DNA from: Edaphobacter sp. 12200R-103
Lineage (GTDB): Bacteria > Acidobacteriota > Terriglobia > Terriglobales > Acidobacteriaceae
DNA: 64,000 nucleotides
Assembly: GCF_010093025.1 (NCBI RefSeq)
Contig: NZ_CP048114.1
Location: 3,596,001 to 3,660,000 of the forward strand
Reading direction: 5' to 3'
Below are positions 46,094 through 54,613 of the stretch, piece by piece. Positions within the stretch are counted from its first letter, which is position 1. Each line of letters starts with the position of its first letter. A model generated the notes under the pieces. The model did not search any database and was not told the origin of the DNA. It saw only the letters and a list, made by a program, of their open reading frames with translations. The translations under genes were made by a program, and so were the position numbers.

Positions 46094-47155
46094 TCAGAAT
46101 GTAAGGACAGCGCGGCCGACGACATTACCGCCGCGAAGCAGCTCGATGTATTCATTGACATCATCTAACTGGCCGACTTTCAGGGTGTGGCGTATTTTTC
46201 CCTGCTCCGCCAATGCCATCACCTCGCTGAGGTCGTTGTAGTTGCCCCAGAAAGAGCCGTGATAGGTGTACTCGCGTGCGACAAAGGGAAACAGCGGAAT
46301 GTCAATCCTGTCGCCGACCAGGCCGACGGAGGAGTAATGCGCTCCGGGAGCCAGAAGGCTAAAACCCAGTTTGATCATGTCCTCGGCCCCGGCACAGTCG
46401 ATCACCGCATCGAGCTGGCCCCGTCCGGCGACCCTGTTCAGTTCCTTGCGAATATCCTCGACTGATTTGCCGGTGATATTGATTGCTTGGTCAGCGCCAT
46501 AGTCTTTGGCGATTGCGAGCTTTTCATCGTTGCGTGCGAATGCGACAACGGTGGCTCCGCCCGAGAGCAGCCGGGCATATTGCACGGCATACGTTCCCAG
46601 GCCGCCGATGCCGAAGACGGCGACGACGCGGTCAGGGCCGAGAGCGCCAGCATCGCGCAGCTTCTTGATCCCGCGATAAGGTGTAAGTCCGGCGTCGGTA
46701 AGTGGTGCGAGCTCCTCAGGCTTGAGGCTGCCGCCGCCGTTGACCTTGATGAGATATTTGACCGGAACGGGGACGTATTCGCTGTAACCGCCGTAAGGGC
46801 CAAATCCGGGCCAGCGGCCGTGCTCGCAGATCTGGGTATCACCGCTTTGGCAATGGCGGCAGGTGCCGTCTCCCCAGCCGCCCACAACGACGACCTGATC
46901 GCCTTCCGATAGACCGGAGGACTTCGGGACAAGGCTTCCGATCCTGTCGATCTCGCCAGCGATCTCATGGCCGGGTGTCAAAGGAAACTGCATCTGCGCA
47001 TACTTCTCAAAGTAGCCATCGATCAACTGCAGATCAGTACGGCACATTCCCGCGGCTTTCACTCTGACGAGCGCCTCGTCGGCAGCGATCTCTGGAATCG
47101 GAACCTCTTCAAGGACCAGAGGTTGTTTGTAACCATGCATACGTGCTGCTTTCAT
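46094..47155 (-). CDS. Zinc-dependent alcohol dehydrogenase
   Basis: A 353-residue medium-chain dehydrogenase. Catalytic zinc ligands: Cys in AAGMCRTDLQ, His-Glu in LTPGHEIAGE and a Cys in DCAGAEDMI-adjacent region; structural-zinc-type Cys occur in GTCRHCQSGDTQICEHG, with three or so Cys. The nucleotide-binding motif VFGIGGLGTYAVQYARLL is present. It resembles NAD(P)-dependent alcohol dehydrogenases acting on aromatic or medium-chain alcohols. ATG at 47155 follows AAGGAGAT with 5-base spacing. A UUCG hairpin lies upstream in the leader. Confidence 0.9.
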   Translation of the reverse strand: MKAARMHGYKQPLVLEEVPIPEIAADEALVRVKAAGMCRTDLQLIDGYFEKYAQMQFPLTPGHEIAGEIDRIGSLVPKSSGLSEGDQVVVVGGWGDGTCRHCQSGDTQICEHGRWPGFGPYGGYSEYVPVPVKYLIKVNGGGSLKPEELAPLTDAGLTPYRGIKKLRDAGALGPDRVVAVFGIGGLGTYAVQYARLLSGGATVVAFARNDEKLAIAKDYGADQAINITGKSVEDIRKELNRVAGRGQLDAVIDCAGAEDMIKLGFSLLAPGAHYSSVGLVGDRIDIPLFPFVAREYTYHGSFWGNYNDLSEVMALAEQGKIRHTLKVGQLDDVNEYIELLRGGNVVGRAVLTF

Positions 47156-47186
47156 GGAGATCTCCTTTTTGATTTTTCCCGTTGGT

Positions 47187-47202
47187 TCAGAGCGAACTCT
47201 GA
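47187..47202 (-). promoter_or_regulatory. UUCG-loop hairpin in the alcohol dehydrogenase leader
   Basis: On the minus strand TCAGAG-TTCG-CTCTGA forms a 6-bp stem with a stable UUCG tetraloop, about 32 bases before the ATG. No T-run follows, so it is not a plain terminator; it could affect mRNA stability or translation. Confidence 0.35.
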
Positions 47203-47432
47203 GGAAGAGCCCTTGAACTGCGCAGTCTGGTCTGGTTTCACGGCACTCCAGGAAGACGTGCCGATTGTTAGGATCAAGCGCGTGACGCAGAGGTATGATA
47301 GCGAATCCATCTCGCGGCGTCACACCTCTGGTGAGTTAAAGTTTTTCGGAGAAAGGTCAGGAAATCGCCTGCAGGACGGCCGATCGCATGAGCGCAAGCC
47401 GGCCCCTCTCAATCATGCTGTATACGAACTTC

Positions 47433-48152
47433 TCAGCGCTCTGCTTCGAAGGTATCGTGATCGACGGAAATCCTTTCGTCGAAGACGTAGCAGCCGCCGC
47501 GCCACTTGCTTTCCTCTTTCGGCATCTGTTCAAGGTACCGCAGGATCCCGCCCCTGAGGTGGTAGACCTCTTCAAAACCCTCCTGCAGCATGAAGGCTGA
47601 TGCCTTCTCGCAGCGGATTCCGCCGGTACAGAACATGGCGACCTTGCGATGCTTTTCGGCATCGAGGTTTTCGCGGACGTAGGTGACGAAGTCGGAGAAC
47701 GTATCGAGCGGTGGGGTGACGGCTCCGTTAAAGGTGCCGATCTCGGTCTCGTAGGTATTGCGTGTGTCGAGGACCAGGACCTCCGGATCAGAGATCAAGG
47801 CATCCCACTGCCTCGGCTCGACGTACTGCCCGGGTTTCGTGGGATCGATGCTGACGTTCCGGAAGGTGATGATCTCGGACTTGACCTTGAACTTCAGCCG
47901 TTGGAAGGGTGACTCCTCAGACGTGGAGAACTTGACCTCGGAGCGGTCGAGGCCGATGTAAGCAGAAAGTGTATCGAGGAGACGATCGATCGTTGCAGCC
48001 GAGCCCGCCATGGTTCCGTTGATGCCCTCCGGGGCGATCAACATGGTGCCGAGCAGATCGCTCTCGCGGAAGAGGGAGAGCATCTGGTCTTTGAGGTCCG
48101 CCGGTTCGGAGACGCGGACAAAGCGATAGAAGGCTGCGATGGTGTAAGTCAC
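47433..48152 (-). CDS. trhO: tRNA uridine(34) hydroxylase, rhodanese family (TrhO), short form
   Basis: A 239-residue protein matching TrhO/YceA (UPF0176), which hydroxylates U34 of certain tRNAs. The N-terminal acylphosphatase-like part includes LLGTMLIAPEGINGTMAG; the rhodanese domain has LVLDTRNTYETEIGTF and the active-site loop MFCTGGIRCEKASAFM. The product ends shortly after YHLRGGILRYLEQMP with KWRGGCYVFDER, and lacks the Cys-rich C-terminal tail of long forms such as E. coli's. GTG at 48152 is the only reasonable start, since conserved sequence begins at the second codon. Confidence 0.85.
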   Translation of the reverse strand: MTYTIAAFYRFVRVSEPADLKDQMLSLFRESDLLGTMLIAPEGINGTMAGSAATIDRLLDTLSAYIGLDRSEVKFSTSEESPFQRLKFKVKSEIITFRNVSIDPTKPGQYVEPRQWDALISDPEVLVLDTRNTYETEIGTFNGAVTPPLDTFSDFVTYVRENLDAEKHRKVAMFCTGGIRCEKASAFMLQEGFEEVYHLRGGILRYLEQMPKEESKWRGGCYVFDERISVDHDTFEAER

Positions 48153-48270
48153 TCTGGCTTCATGATAAATGGCGGGCCCCGGTGCAGGGTCGTCGACTAA
48201 TTTGTATAGATTGATGCTGCAGCACTTAGAGGGGTTTTCACTCAAGTATTGTCGTCTGGAAGTTAAGGTT

Positions 48271-48363
48271 GTCCTCCTGGGCAACGCGAGGATTCCTGTC
48301 TTCAGTCCGAAGCCGTGGATGTACAGGCAAAATACAGGGATCCTCACTCCGTTCGGGATGACG
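48271..48363. repeat. Family B inverted repeat, copy 3 (diverged)
   Basis: GTCCTCCTGGGCAACGCGAG on the left, and GCAAAATACAGGGATCCTC with TTCGGGATGACG on the right, related to copies at 31753 and 63675. Located between coaE and trhO, both on the minus strand. Confidence 0.6.
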
Positions 48364-48405
48364 GGGTGAAAGGTGACTCCTGAAGGGAAACGACTCTGGG
48401 GAAGA

Positions 48406-49125
48406 CTATGGTTGCGATGCCGGTCTTCCATGTCGGTGAATGTTCTTTGAGGCAAACTTAAGCAGAGGCCAAAGCTCATCGACCTGCTCTTGAAGCGCCT
48501 CAAAATACCCGTCGTTGTGGATGACAAAGTCGCAGAGCGGGATCTTCTGTTCGTCCGGGATTTGTTGGGCGAGGCGGCTGCGGGCATCGGCGGAGAGCTG
48601 TGCGCGGCGTTTGGAAGAGAGCGGCGTCCCGCCCGAGATCCTCTGCAGGTAGCGCTCGATCTTCACCTCTTCCGGTGCGGTCACCAGTAGGATGCAATCG
48701 AAGCGTGCTTTCCATGGAGTCGCCGCAGCGACGTTCGGTTCGGCGGGATTCGTTTCGCTATATCTGGTTTCAAAGATGAGGGCGGATTCGACGATGACCA
48801 CGGCGTTGGGGTCGCGATTGAAGATCTCTTCCGCAAGCTCTGCCTGGCGGGCGATGACGGCGGGATGAACGATGGAGTTGAGCTCTTCCACGCGGCCCTG
48901 CTCGAAGGAGATTCGTGCAAGCGCGGGGCGATCAAGCTGTCCATCAGCCAGCAGAACGCCATCTCCGAAGTGCTGCACGATGGCGTCGTAGACGGGCTGG
49001 CCGGGCTGCATCATCTCGCGGCCGATGGCGTCTGCCTCCAGGATGTGGGCTCCGCGTATTGCGAAGAGGCGGGCAACGGTCGATTTGCCGCTGCCCAGGC
49101 TGCCAGTAAGACCGACGCGCAACAT
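48406..49125 (-). CDS. coaE: Dephospho-CoA kinase
   Basis: Final enzyme of coenzyme A synthesis; phosphorylates the 3'-OH of dephospho-CoA. The 239-residue product has the P-loop LTGSLGSGKSTVARLF at the N-terminus, the DAIGREMMQPG substrate segment, and the lid region SSKRRAQL. About 20 residues of insertion (ETNPAEPNVAAATP) lie in the middle and are unusual in length. ATG at 49125 is 8 bases from the folD stop, so the two are co-transcribed. Confidence 0.94.
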   Translation of the reverse strand: MLRVGLTGSLGSGKSTVARLFAIRGAHILEADAIGREMMQPGQPVYDAIVQHFGDGVLLADGQLDRPALARISFEQGRVEELNSIVHPAVIARQAELAEEIFNRDPNAVVIVESALIFETRYSETNPAEPNVAAATPWKARFDCILLVTAPEEVKIERYLQRISGGTPLSSKRRAQLSADARSRLAQQIPDEQKIPLCDFVIHNDGYFEALQEQVDELWPLLKFASKNIHRHGRPASQP

Positions 49126-49133
49126 GGCGGACG

Positions 49134-50072
49134 TTAGTGCTTCCCCGTGGAGATGCCGCGGCGCAGCTTCGCCGCCTTCACGGTGTTGTGCATCAGCATG
49201 GCGATGGTCAGGGCTCCTACACCGCCGGGAACGGGCGTGTAGGCGCCAGAGATGGCAAATGCAGCCGGATCGATATCGCCGACAATGACGGAGCCGCGCT
49301 TGGCGAATGTCGCGGCGCGCTCGGCATCGCCGGGGAAGAAGCGCTGCACGTCCGCTGCATCGGTAAGGCGGTTGATGCCTACGTCGATCAGGGTTGCGCC
49401 ATGCCGGACCATCTCGGGAGTGATGTAGCCGGGGCGGCCGATGGCTGCTACGAGGATGTCGGCGTTGCGAGTGACGGAGGGAAGATCCTTCGTCTTGCTG
49501 TGGCAGATGGTGACGGTGGCTGACTCATTGAGAAGCATCATGGCGGCAGGTTTGCCGACGATGTCGGAGCGTCCGACGACGACTGCATTCTGGCCTGCGA
49601 TAGGAAGGCCGCTGCGGCGAAGGATCTCGATGATGCCGGCAGGCGTGCATGGAGTCAGGCCGGGTTGTCCCGCCTGCAGGCGTCCGGCATTGACCGGGTG
49701 GAACCCGTCGACGTCCTTGTCGGGAGAGACTGCCTCGAGCAGCCTCTTCGTATCGACGTGCTTCGGCAGCGGAAGCTGAATCAGGATTCCGTCGATGTCG
49801 TCGCGGACGTTGAGTTGCGCGACCAGCTGCAGCATCTCCTCGGTGGTGATGCTCTCGGGAGGCGTTAGCATCTCGCTGTAAATGCCGAGTTCACCGCAGG
49901 TCTTCACCTTGCTGCGCACGTAAATCTGCGAGGCGGGAACTTCGCCGACAAGGATGACAGCTAGTCCGGGCCGGACACCACGCGCCGTAAGATCGGTGAC
50001 CTCGCGGGCAACTTCAGCCTTAATCTCAGCGGCGATGGCAACGCCATCCAGGACATAAGGAAGTTCGTTCAT
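49134..50072 (-). CDS. folD: Bifunctional methylenetetrahydrofolate dehydrogenase/cyclohydrolase
   Basis: Makes 10-formyl-THF for purine synthesis (used by PurN) via 5,10-methenyl-THF. The 312-residue product has the catalytic Tyr-Lys region IYVRSKVKTCGELGI, GILIQLPLPKHVD, DKDVDGFHPVN and the NADP-binding VVVGRSDIVGKPAAMML. The C-terminal TPVPGGVGALTIAMLMHNTV is standard. ATG at 50072 lacks a clear ribosome site. First gene of the folD-coaE unit. Confidence 0.95.
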   Translation of the reverse strand: MNELPYVLDGVAIAAEIKAEVAREVTDLTARGVRPGLAVILVGEVPASQIYVRSKVKTCGELGIYSEMLTPPESITTEEMLQLVAQLNVRDDIDGILIQLPLPKHVDTKRLLEAVSPDKDVDGFHPVNAGRLQAGQPGLTPCTPAGIIEILRRSGLPIAGQNAVVVGRSDIVGKPAAMMLLNESATVTICHSKTKDLPSVTRNADILVAAIGRPGYITPEMVRHGATLIDVGINRLTDAADVQRFFPGDAERAATFAKRGSVIVGDIDPAAFAISGAYTPVPGGVGALTIAMLMHNTVKAAKLRRGISTGKH

Positions 50073-50376
50073 AAACTTTATGGTATCGCGACAACGTAGC
50101 CCATTGCTGCTGAGGTCGGATGCAACGTATTTCATCTTTAGCGAAGTAGAAGCGGCGGCTGCACCTGACCGCAAGCGAACAGGAGGAGTACGCAAGTTGA
50201 ATTCCGGGGTCAGCGAGCGATGAAGAAGGAAGGAAAGCTGGCAGTGTTCTGACAGCTATTGCGAAGAAGGAACCAATTTTGGGCACGGCTGCGTGAGAGT
50301 GCGCATCCCCGCAGCGGTTTTCGCGTCTAATATCCAGATACTGGTGCAGACCTGCGCAGGGAGGGAGAAGATCGCG

Positions 50377-50625
50377 ATGCTTATTGAGGTCCCTACCGGA
50401 GCCGAGAAGTTCTCAGAAGCCGATCTTACTGGCCTGCGTGAAGAGCTGCTACATGCCAACCTGGATTCGTGGCAGGCCGCCGACGTGATCAGCCATTACC
50501 TGGTTACGCGCGGTTATGGTGTCTCTGCTCCTGCGGCACGGTCCAGCGCTTCGCGTCTGGAGTCGACAGGCTATTCCGTGGAGCGTATGAAGGAAGAGTT
50601 TGAAAAGCTGGCCATGGTGGCATAG
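50377..50625 (+). CDS. Small protein of unknown function
   Basis: An 82-residue protein, predicted mostly helical: FSEADLTGLREELLHANLDS, WQAADVISHYLVTRGYGVSA and a C-terminal charged helix. No recognised family. GGGAGGGAG lies about 10 bases before ATG 50377. It is 70 bases upstream of ppc in the same direction but has no obvious link to it. Confidence 0.6.
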   Translation: MLIEVPTGAEKFSEADLTGLREELLHANLDSWQAADVISHYLVTRGYGVSAPAARSSASRLESTGYSVERMKEEFEKLAMVA

Positions 50626-50696
50626 CTGTAGTGATTTTCCCTGGTCGTTTGTGGCTGGCTCTCGTCGGATCTCTCGACGGTGCATAATCAATAGTG

Positions 50697-53552
50697 ATGC
50701 CGTCTCTCTGGACCCCCTCAAACTGGCCGCAGCGCCTTTCGGAGCTGCTTGCTTCCACCGGTGAGCTGAAAGAAGCTCCACTTCGCCGTGATGTGCGTTC
50801 GCTCGGAATGCTGCTGGGCGAGGTTCTTAAAGAACAATCGGGCGAAGAGCTGTATGACGCCGTTGAGGACCTGAGGCGCACGGCGATTGCTAGGCGCGAG
50901 GCGGATGCAGCGGAAAATAACTCGGCCGCCGCGGCACAGCTGCAGCAGTCCATCCATCGGGTCCACACGCATGCGGATGATTTGACCCGCGCCTACCGGC
51001 TTGCACGCGCCTTCAGCTTCTACTTTGAGCTGATCAACCTTGCCGAGACCAATCATCGCAAGCGCAGACGAAGTTCCAGCCAGTTGAACGACGCTCCGCC
51101 GCAGCGCGGCGATCTTCGCGGTACGCTGCGCAGGCTGCGCGAGGCCGGCTTTGACGCAAAGCGGGCGATAGAGATGCTGGGGCGTATCGTGATTACGCCG
51201 GTGTTCACAGCGCATCCCACTGAAGTGGCGCGGCGCTCGGTCATGTTCAAGCGCCGCCGCATCTCCGACCTGCTGGAGCGGCTGGATCGCATCGCGGTTC
51301 CGGAGAAGGAGCTGGAATCGCTTGAGGATGAGGTGACGGGGGAGATTACGGCGCTCTGGCAGACGGACGACGTTCGCAGCGCACGGCCCACCGTACGCGA
51401 CGAGGCGCGCATGGCGCTCGATTACTACGAAGCGTCCCTGTTCGACACCCTCCCGGTGCTCTATACGGAAGTTGCCGCGGCCATCGAGGCCGAGTACCCG
51501 GAGGTGAAGATTCCAATTGCCGATCTCCCCCTGCTGGTGACCTTCGGATCGTGGATCGGCGGCGACCGCGATGGCAATCCTTTTGTGACCTCGCAGACCA
51601 CGACGGAGTCGCTGGCGATGGCGCAGGGGCTACTCCTCAACCACTATCGCCGCAGGCTGCAGGATATCTTTGAGCAGCTTGGAAGCTCGACCCAGCAGGT
51701 CCCGGTCTCGAAGGAGCTGCAGGCGCTGCTGGATCGCTATCTCAGCCAGCTGCGCACGGCCGGGCAGACCGGCCTTGAAGAGCGATTCCACTTTGAGTAT
51801 GTGCGGCTTCTACTTGCATGCATTTTGATGAGGCTTGGAGCCACACCGCAGAGCGCGGTTCCGCTGCCTCCGAAACCAGCGCTCGAGCCTTACTCGCGCA
51901 AGGAAGATTTGCTGTCCGATCTTTCGGTTCTGCGTTCCAGCCTTATGGAGAACAAGGGCGAGCGGCTCGCCCAGATGCTGATCGATCCTCTACTGATCGA
52001 GGTGCGCACCTATGGTCTGCACCTGCAGACGCTCGATATCCGTCAGCATGCGCGTGTTCACTCGGCGGCGGTGGCTGAGATTGCGGGTTGCACCCAGGCT
52101 AATGCCGATCTATCGGAATTGCGGCTTCCGGCGGCGCTGTCGCCCCAGACCACCGAGGTGCTTGAGACCTTCCGCGCCATCGCGGAGCTGAAGCGGAAGT
52201 ATCCGGCAGAGGCCATCGGACAGTATGTGATCAGCGGGGCGACGAGCGCAGAGGATGTGCTGAATGTGCTCTGGCTGGCAAGGCTCGGTGGCGTTCGCGT
52301 CGAGGCCAGTGGAGATGGTCCGGGTGGCGATCCCGGTCTGCAGCCGGTTCCGTTGTTTGAATCGATCGAAGATCTTCAGAATGCCGCCGGCATCATGCGG
52401 CGACTCTGGTCCAGCGAAGCGTTCCAGCCGCTGCTGAAGTCCTGGGGGCACCGCCAGGAGATCATGCTGGGCTATTCGGACTCGAATAAAGATGGCGGCA
52501 TGATCACCAGCACATGGGAGATCTGGAAGGCTCATCGCGAGCTGCATCGCGTCGCTGCGGACTGCGGCGTGACGCTGCGGCTCTTCCATGGCCGCGGTGG
52601 TACGGTTGGTCGCGGGGGAGGCCCGACGCATCGCGCGATCTTTGCGCAGCCGGTGGACAGTTTCTCCGGCGAACTGCGTCTGACTGAGCAGGGTGAGGTT
52701 CTCAACTGGAAGTACTCCGACGTGGTGCTGGCCGAGCGCAACCTGGAGTTGATGATCGCAGCTTCGCTCGATGCCTTGGCCCGGCCGGATGCGATTCTCA
52801 AGAAGGACGCGAAGACACCGCACCTGACCGGGGAGATCACTCCCGCGTGGGAGACTGCGATGGAAAAGCTCTCGCAGACATCCTTCGAGTTCTATCGCAA
52901 GCACATCATCGAGAATCCCGACACGTTTACCTACTTCGAGCAGGCGACGCCGGTTGCGGAGCTTGAGAATGCGCGCATCGGCTCTCGCCCCACCAAGCGC
53001 ACCGGAAAACGCTCGATGGCGGACCTGCGTGCGATTCCGTGGGTCTTTGGCTGGATGCAGTCGCGCCAGCTGGTTCCGGCCTGGTTTGGCGTCGGCTACG
53101 CGCTGGATGCTTTCGTGCGCGAGAATCCCGATGGCCTGGCGCAGTTGCAGTCGATGACTCGCGACTTCCCGCTCTTCCTCGACATCATTCGCAATGTGGA
53201 GATGGCGCTGGCCAAGTCCGACTTCGGGATCGCGCAGCTCTATGCATCGCTGGTGGAGGATGGAGCCCTGCGCGATCGCGTGTACTCGATGCTGAAGGCG
53301 GAGTTCGATCTGACGCACAAGATGCTGCTCGCCGTGACCGGCCAGCAGCGGTTGCTGGAGACGAACCCCGTGCTCGAGCGCTCGATCCGGCTGCGCAATC
53401 CCTACGTCGATCCGATGAGTCTGCTGCAGGTGGAGCTGATTCGCCGCAAGCGGATGGCTGCTGCCAAGGGAGAGGCAGATTCTCCCGAGCTGAACCGGGC
53501 GATCTCGGCGACCATCAACGGCATCAGCGCCGGGCTGCGGAATACGGGCTGA
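50697..53552 (+). CDS. ppc: Phosphoenolpyruvate carboxylase
   Basis: Anaplerotic enzyme that carboxylates PEP to oxaloacetate. The 951-residue product is of usual length. Catalytic His in VFTAHPTEVARRSVMFKRR, the active-site arginine-rich loop in GYSDSNKDGGMIT and FHGRGGTVGRGGGPTH, and the C-terminal region LRNPYVDPMSLLQVELIRRK are intact. The C-terminus ends TINGISAGLRNTG, as expected. ATG at 50697 follows a GTG at 50694. Likely the main CO2-fixing entry to the TCA cycle; linking it to the carbonic anhydrase at 34 kb would be speculative. Confidence 0.97.
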   Translation: MPSLWTPSNWPQRLSELLASTGELKEAPLRRDVRSLGMLLGEVLKEQSGEELYDAVEDLRRTAIARREADAAENNSAAAAQLQQSIHRVHTHADDLTRAYRLARAFSFYFELINLAETNHRKRRRSSSQLNDAPPQRGDLRGTLRRLREAGFDAKRAIEMLGRIVITPVFTAHPTEVARRSVMFKRRRISDLLERLDRIAVPEKELESLEDEVTGEITALWQTDDVRSARPTVRDEARMALDYYEASLFDTLPVLYTEVAAAIEAEYPEVKIPIADLPLLVTFGSWIGGDRDGNPFVTSQTTTESLAMAQGLLLNHYRRRLQDIFEQLGSSTQQVPVSKELQALLDRYLSQLRTAGQTGLEERFHFEYVRLLLACILMRLGATPQSAVPLPPKPALEPYSRKEDLLSDLSVLRSSLMENKGERLAQMLIDPLLIEVRTYGLHLQTLDIRQHARVHSAAVAEIAGCTQANADLSELRLPAALSPQTTEVLETFRAIAELKRKYPAEAIGQYVISGATSAEDVLNVLWLARLGGVRVEASGDGPGGDPGLQPVPLFESIEDLQNAAGIMRRLWSSEAFQPLLKSWGHRQEIMLGYSDSNKDGGMITSTWEIWKAHRELHRVAADCGVTLRLFHGRGGTVGRGGGPTHRAIFAQPVDSFSGELRLTEQGEVLNWKYSDVVLAERNLELMIAASLDALARPDAILKKDAKTPHLTGEITPAWETAMEKLSQTSFEFYRKHIIENPDTFTYFEQATPVAELENARIGSRPTKRTGKRSMADLRAIPWVFGWMQSRQLVPAWFGVGYALDAFVRENPDGLAQLQSMTRDFPLFLDIIRNVEMALAKSDFGIAQLYASLVEDGALRDRVYSMLKAEFDLTHKMLLAVTGQQRLLETNPVLERSIRLRNPYVDPMSLLQVELIRRKRMAAAKGEADSPELNRAISATINGISAGLRNTG

Positions 53553-53707
53553 TCGTTGTGTCGTGTCAGGCTGTTGCGTTCACGTCCAAACGATGATGCT
53601 GCAGGCTTCCGCCCGGGCAGGGGTTTATGGCCAGCTCGACGCCGACTTCGCTGCCCGCAAAGCCTTCCACGGCATGGAGTAGTTCGCCGCTGCGCCGGTA
53701 TCCCCGA

Positions 53708-54454
53708 TTAGAAGCCCTGATCGGGCCGGAAGGCCGTCGCCTTGTTGTTAACGTACGTTACGGCGATGGGCTTGCCTAAGTTCGAATAAACGACCAGCCG
53801 GTTGCCGTAATCGTTGCTGACGCTCTTGGAGACCTGCCCGAGGGCGAGCTGGGTCTCACGCTCGCTCATCCCCAGGATGACCTGGTGGGAGTCGACGGCC
53901 TTCCAGATCTCAGGGCCCCAGTGCGCATACAGCTGGTGCGGGTCATCATAGAAGAAGATCTCGTCGAGATAGAAGGTGTACTGGCCGTTCTCGTGGTATC
54001 CGATTGGAACCCCGTAGACCTGTTTGTGATTGTCCTGGTCAGGCAGGGTGAACAGCATAAGGACCTGGCGGTCCCCGCCGGGAATGCGGTGCGTGGCGGA
54101 CTTCGGCGCGACCTGTTCGACAAAGTCCTGCACCTCGAGTTTTTGAGCACCGAGTAGTGTGCCCGATGTCTTGCCGTAGTTTATGTGCTTGCCGGAGGCA
54201 GGGTAGTAGTCCATCTGCCCGCCCGCGGAGACCCAGAGGGTTGAGCCGTTCAACTCCTTTGCGTCGGCCATTGAGGACTGGCGCTTCTTCTTCAGGAAAA
54301 CGAGATCGTCATCGGCGATCTTCTCGCGCTGCACCGTTGGCGCTGGGGCTTTGGCGGCTTCGTTGCGTTCCCGATAGATCATGCCAACACGTACGCCAGC
54401 GATAATGAGAACAAGCAGGGTCCCGCCGAGCGCGGCCTTCATTCCGTTTTGCAA
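53708..54454 (-). CDS. Membrane-anchored protein of unknown function, possibly BamE-like tail
   Basis: A 248-residue protein with an N-terminal anchor (LGGTLLVLIIAGVRVGMIYR). The central part has beta-rich TLWVSAGGQMDYYPASG and GGDRQVLMLFTLPDQDN. The C-terminal region GMSERETQLALGQVSKSVSN and DYGNRLVVYSNLGKPIAVTY resembles the SmpA/BamE-type fold (GMSxxExxxxLGxP), which is an inference. TTG at 54454 with GGAGG 4 bases upstream is preferred; ATG at 54442 is an alternative. Single gene between ppc and the receptor. Confidence 0.6.
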   Translation of the reverse strand: MQNGMKAALGGTLLVLIIAGVRVGMIYRERNEAAKAPAPTVQREKIADDDLVFLKKKRQSSMADAKELNGSTLWVSAGGQMDYYPASGKHINYGKTSGTLLGAQKLEVQDFVEQVAPKSATHRIPGGDRQVLMLFTLPDQDNHKQVYGVPIGYHENGQYTFYLDEIFFYDDPHQLYAHWGPEIWKAVDSHQVILGMSERETQLALGQVSKSVSNDYGNRLVVYSNLGKPIAVTYVNNKATAFRPDQGF

Positions 54455-54556
54455 AGTGCCTCCGTCGACCAGATGATCAGGGTTTCGTGATTTTCGGGCC
54501 GCTTTGACGCTAAACGATAGCGGGCATGTGCGACAAGAAGCCACCGAAAATCTGCA

Positions 54557-54590
54557 AAAGAAAAGCCTGCGCGGAGGCCGGGCGCAGGCT
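54557..54590 (-). terminator. Rho-independent terminator of the TonB-dependent receptor gene
   Basis: On the minus strand AGCCTGCGC (54590-54582) pairs with GCGCAGGCT (54572-54564), loop of nine bases, followed by TTTTCTTTTG. It lies about 25 bases beyond the receptor stop at 54614. Confidence 0.88.
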
Positions 54591-54613
54591 CTCACAGAGC
54601 GTTGAGGCTGTGA

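Noticed and set aside
52110..53318. 402-codon minus-strand frame opposite ppc
   Set aside because: Antisense shadow of ppc, Arg/His/Leu-rich composition, no motif.
53566..53712. Minus-strand frame reading SGELLHAVEGFAGSEVGVEL after ppc
   Set aside because: Looks vaguely protein-like, but has no start, overlaps the next gene out of frame and matches no family I know; could be a remnant but is not supportable.
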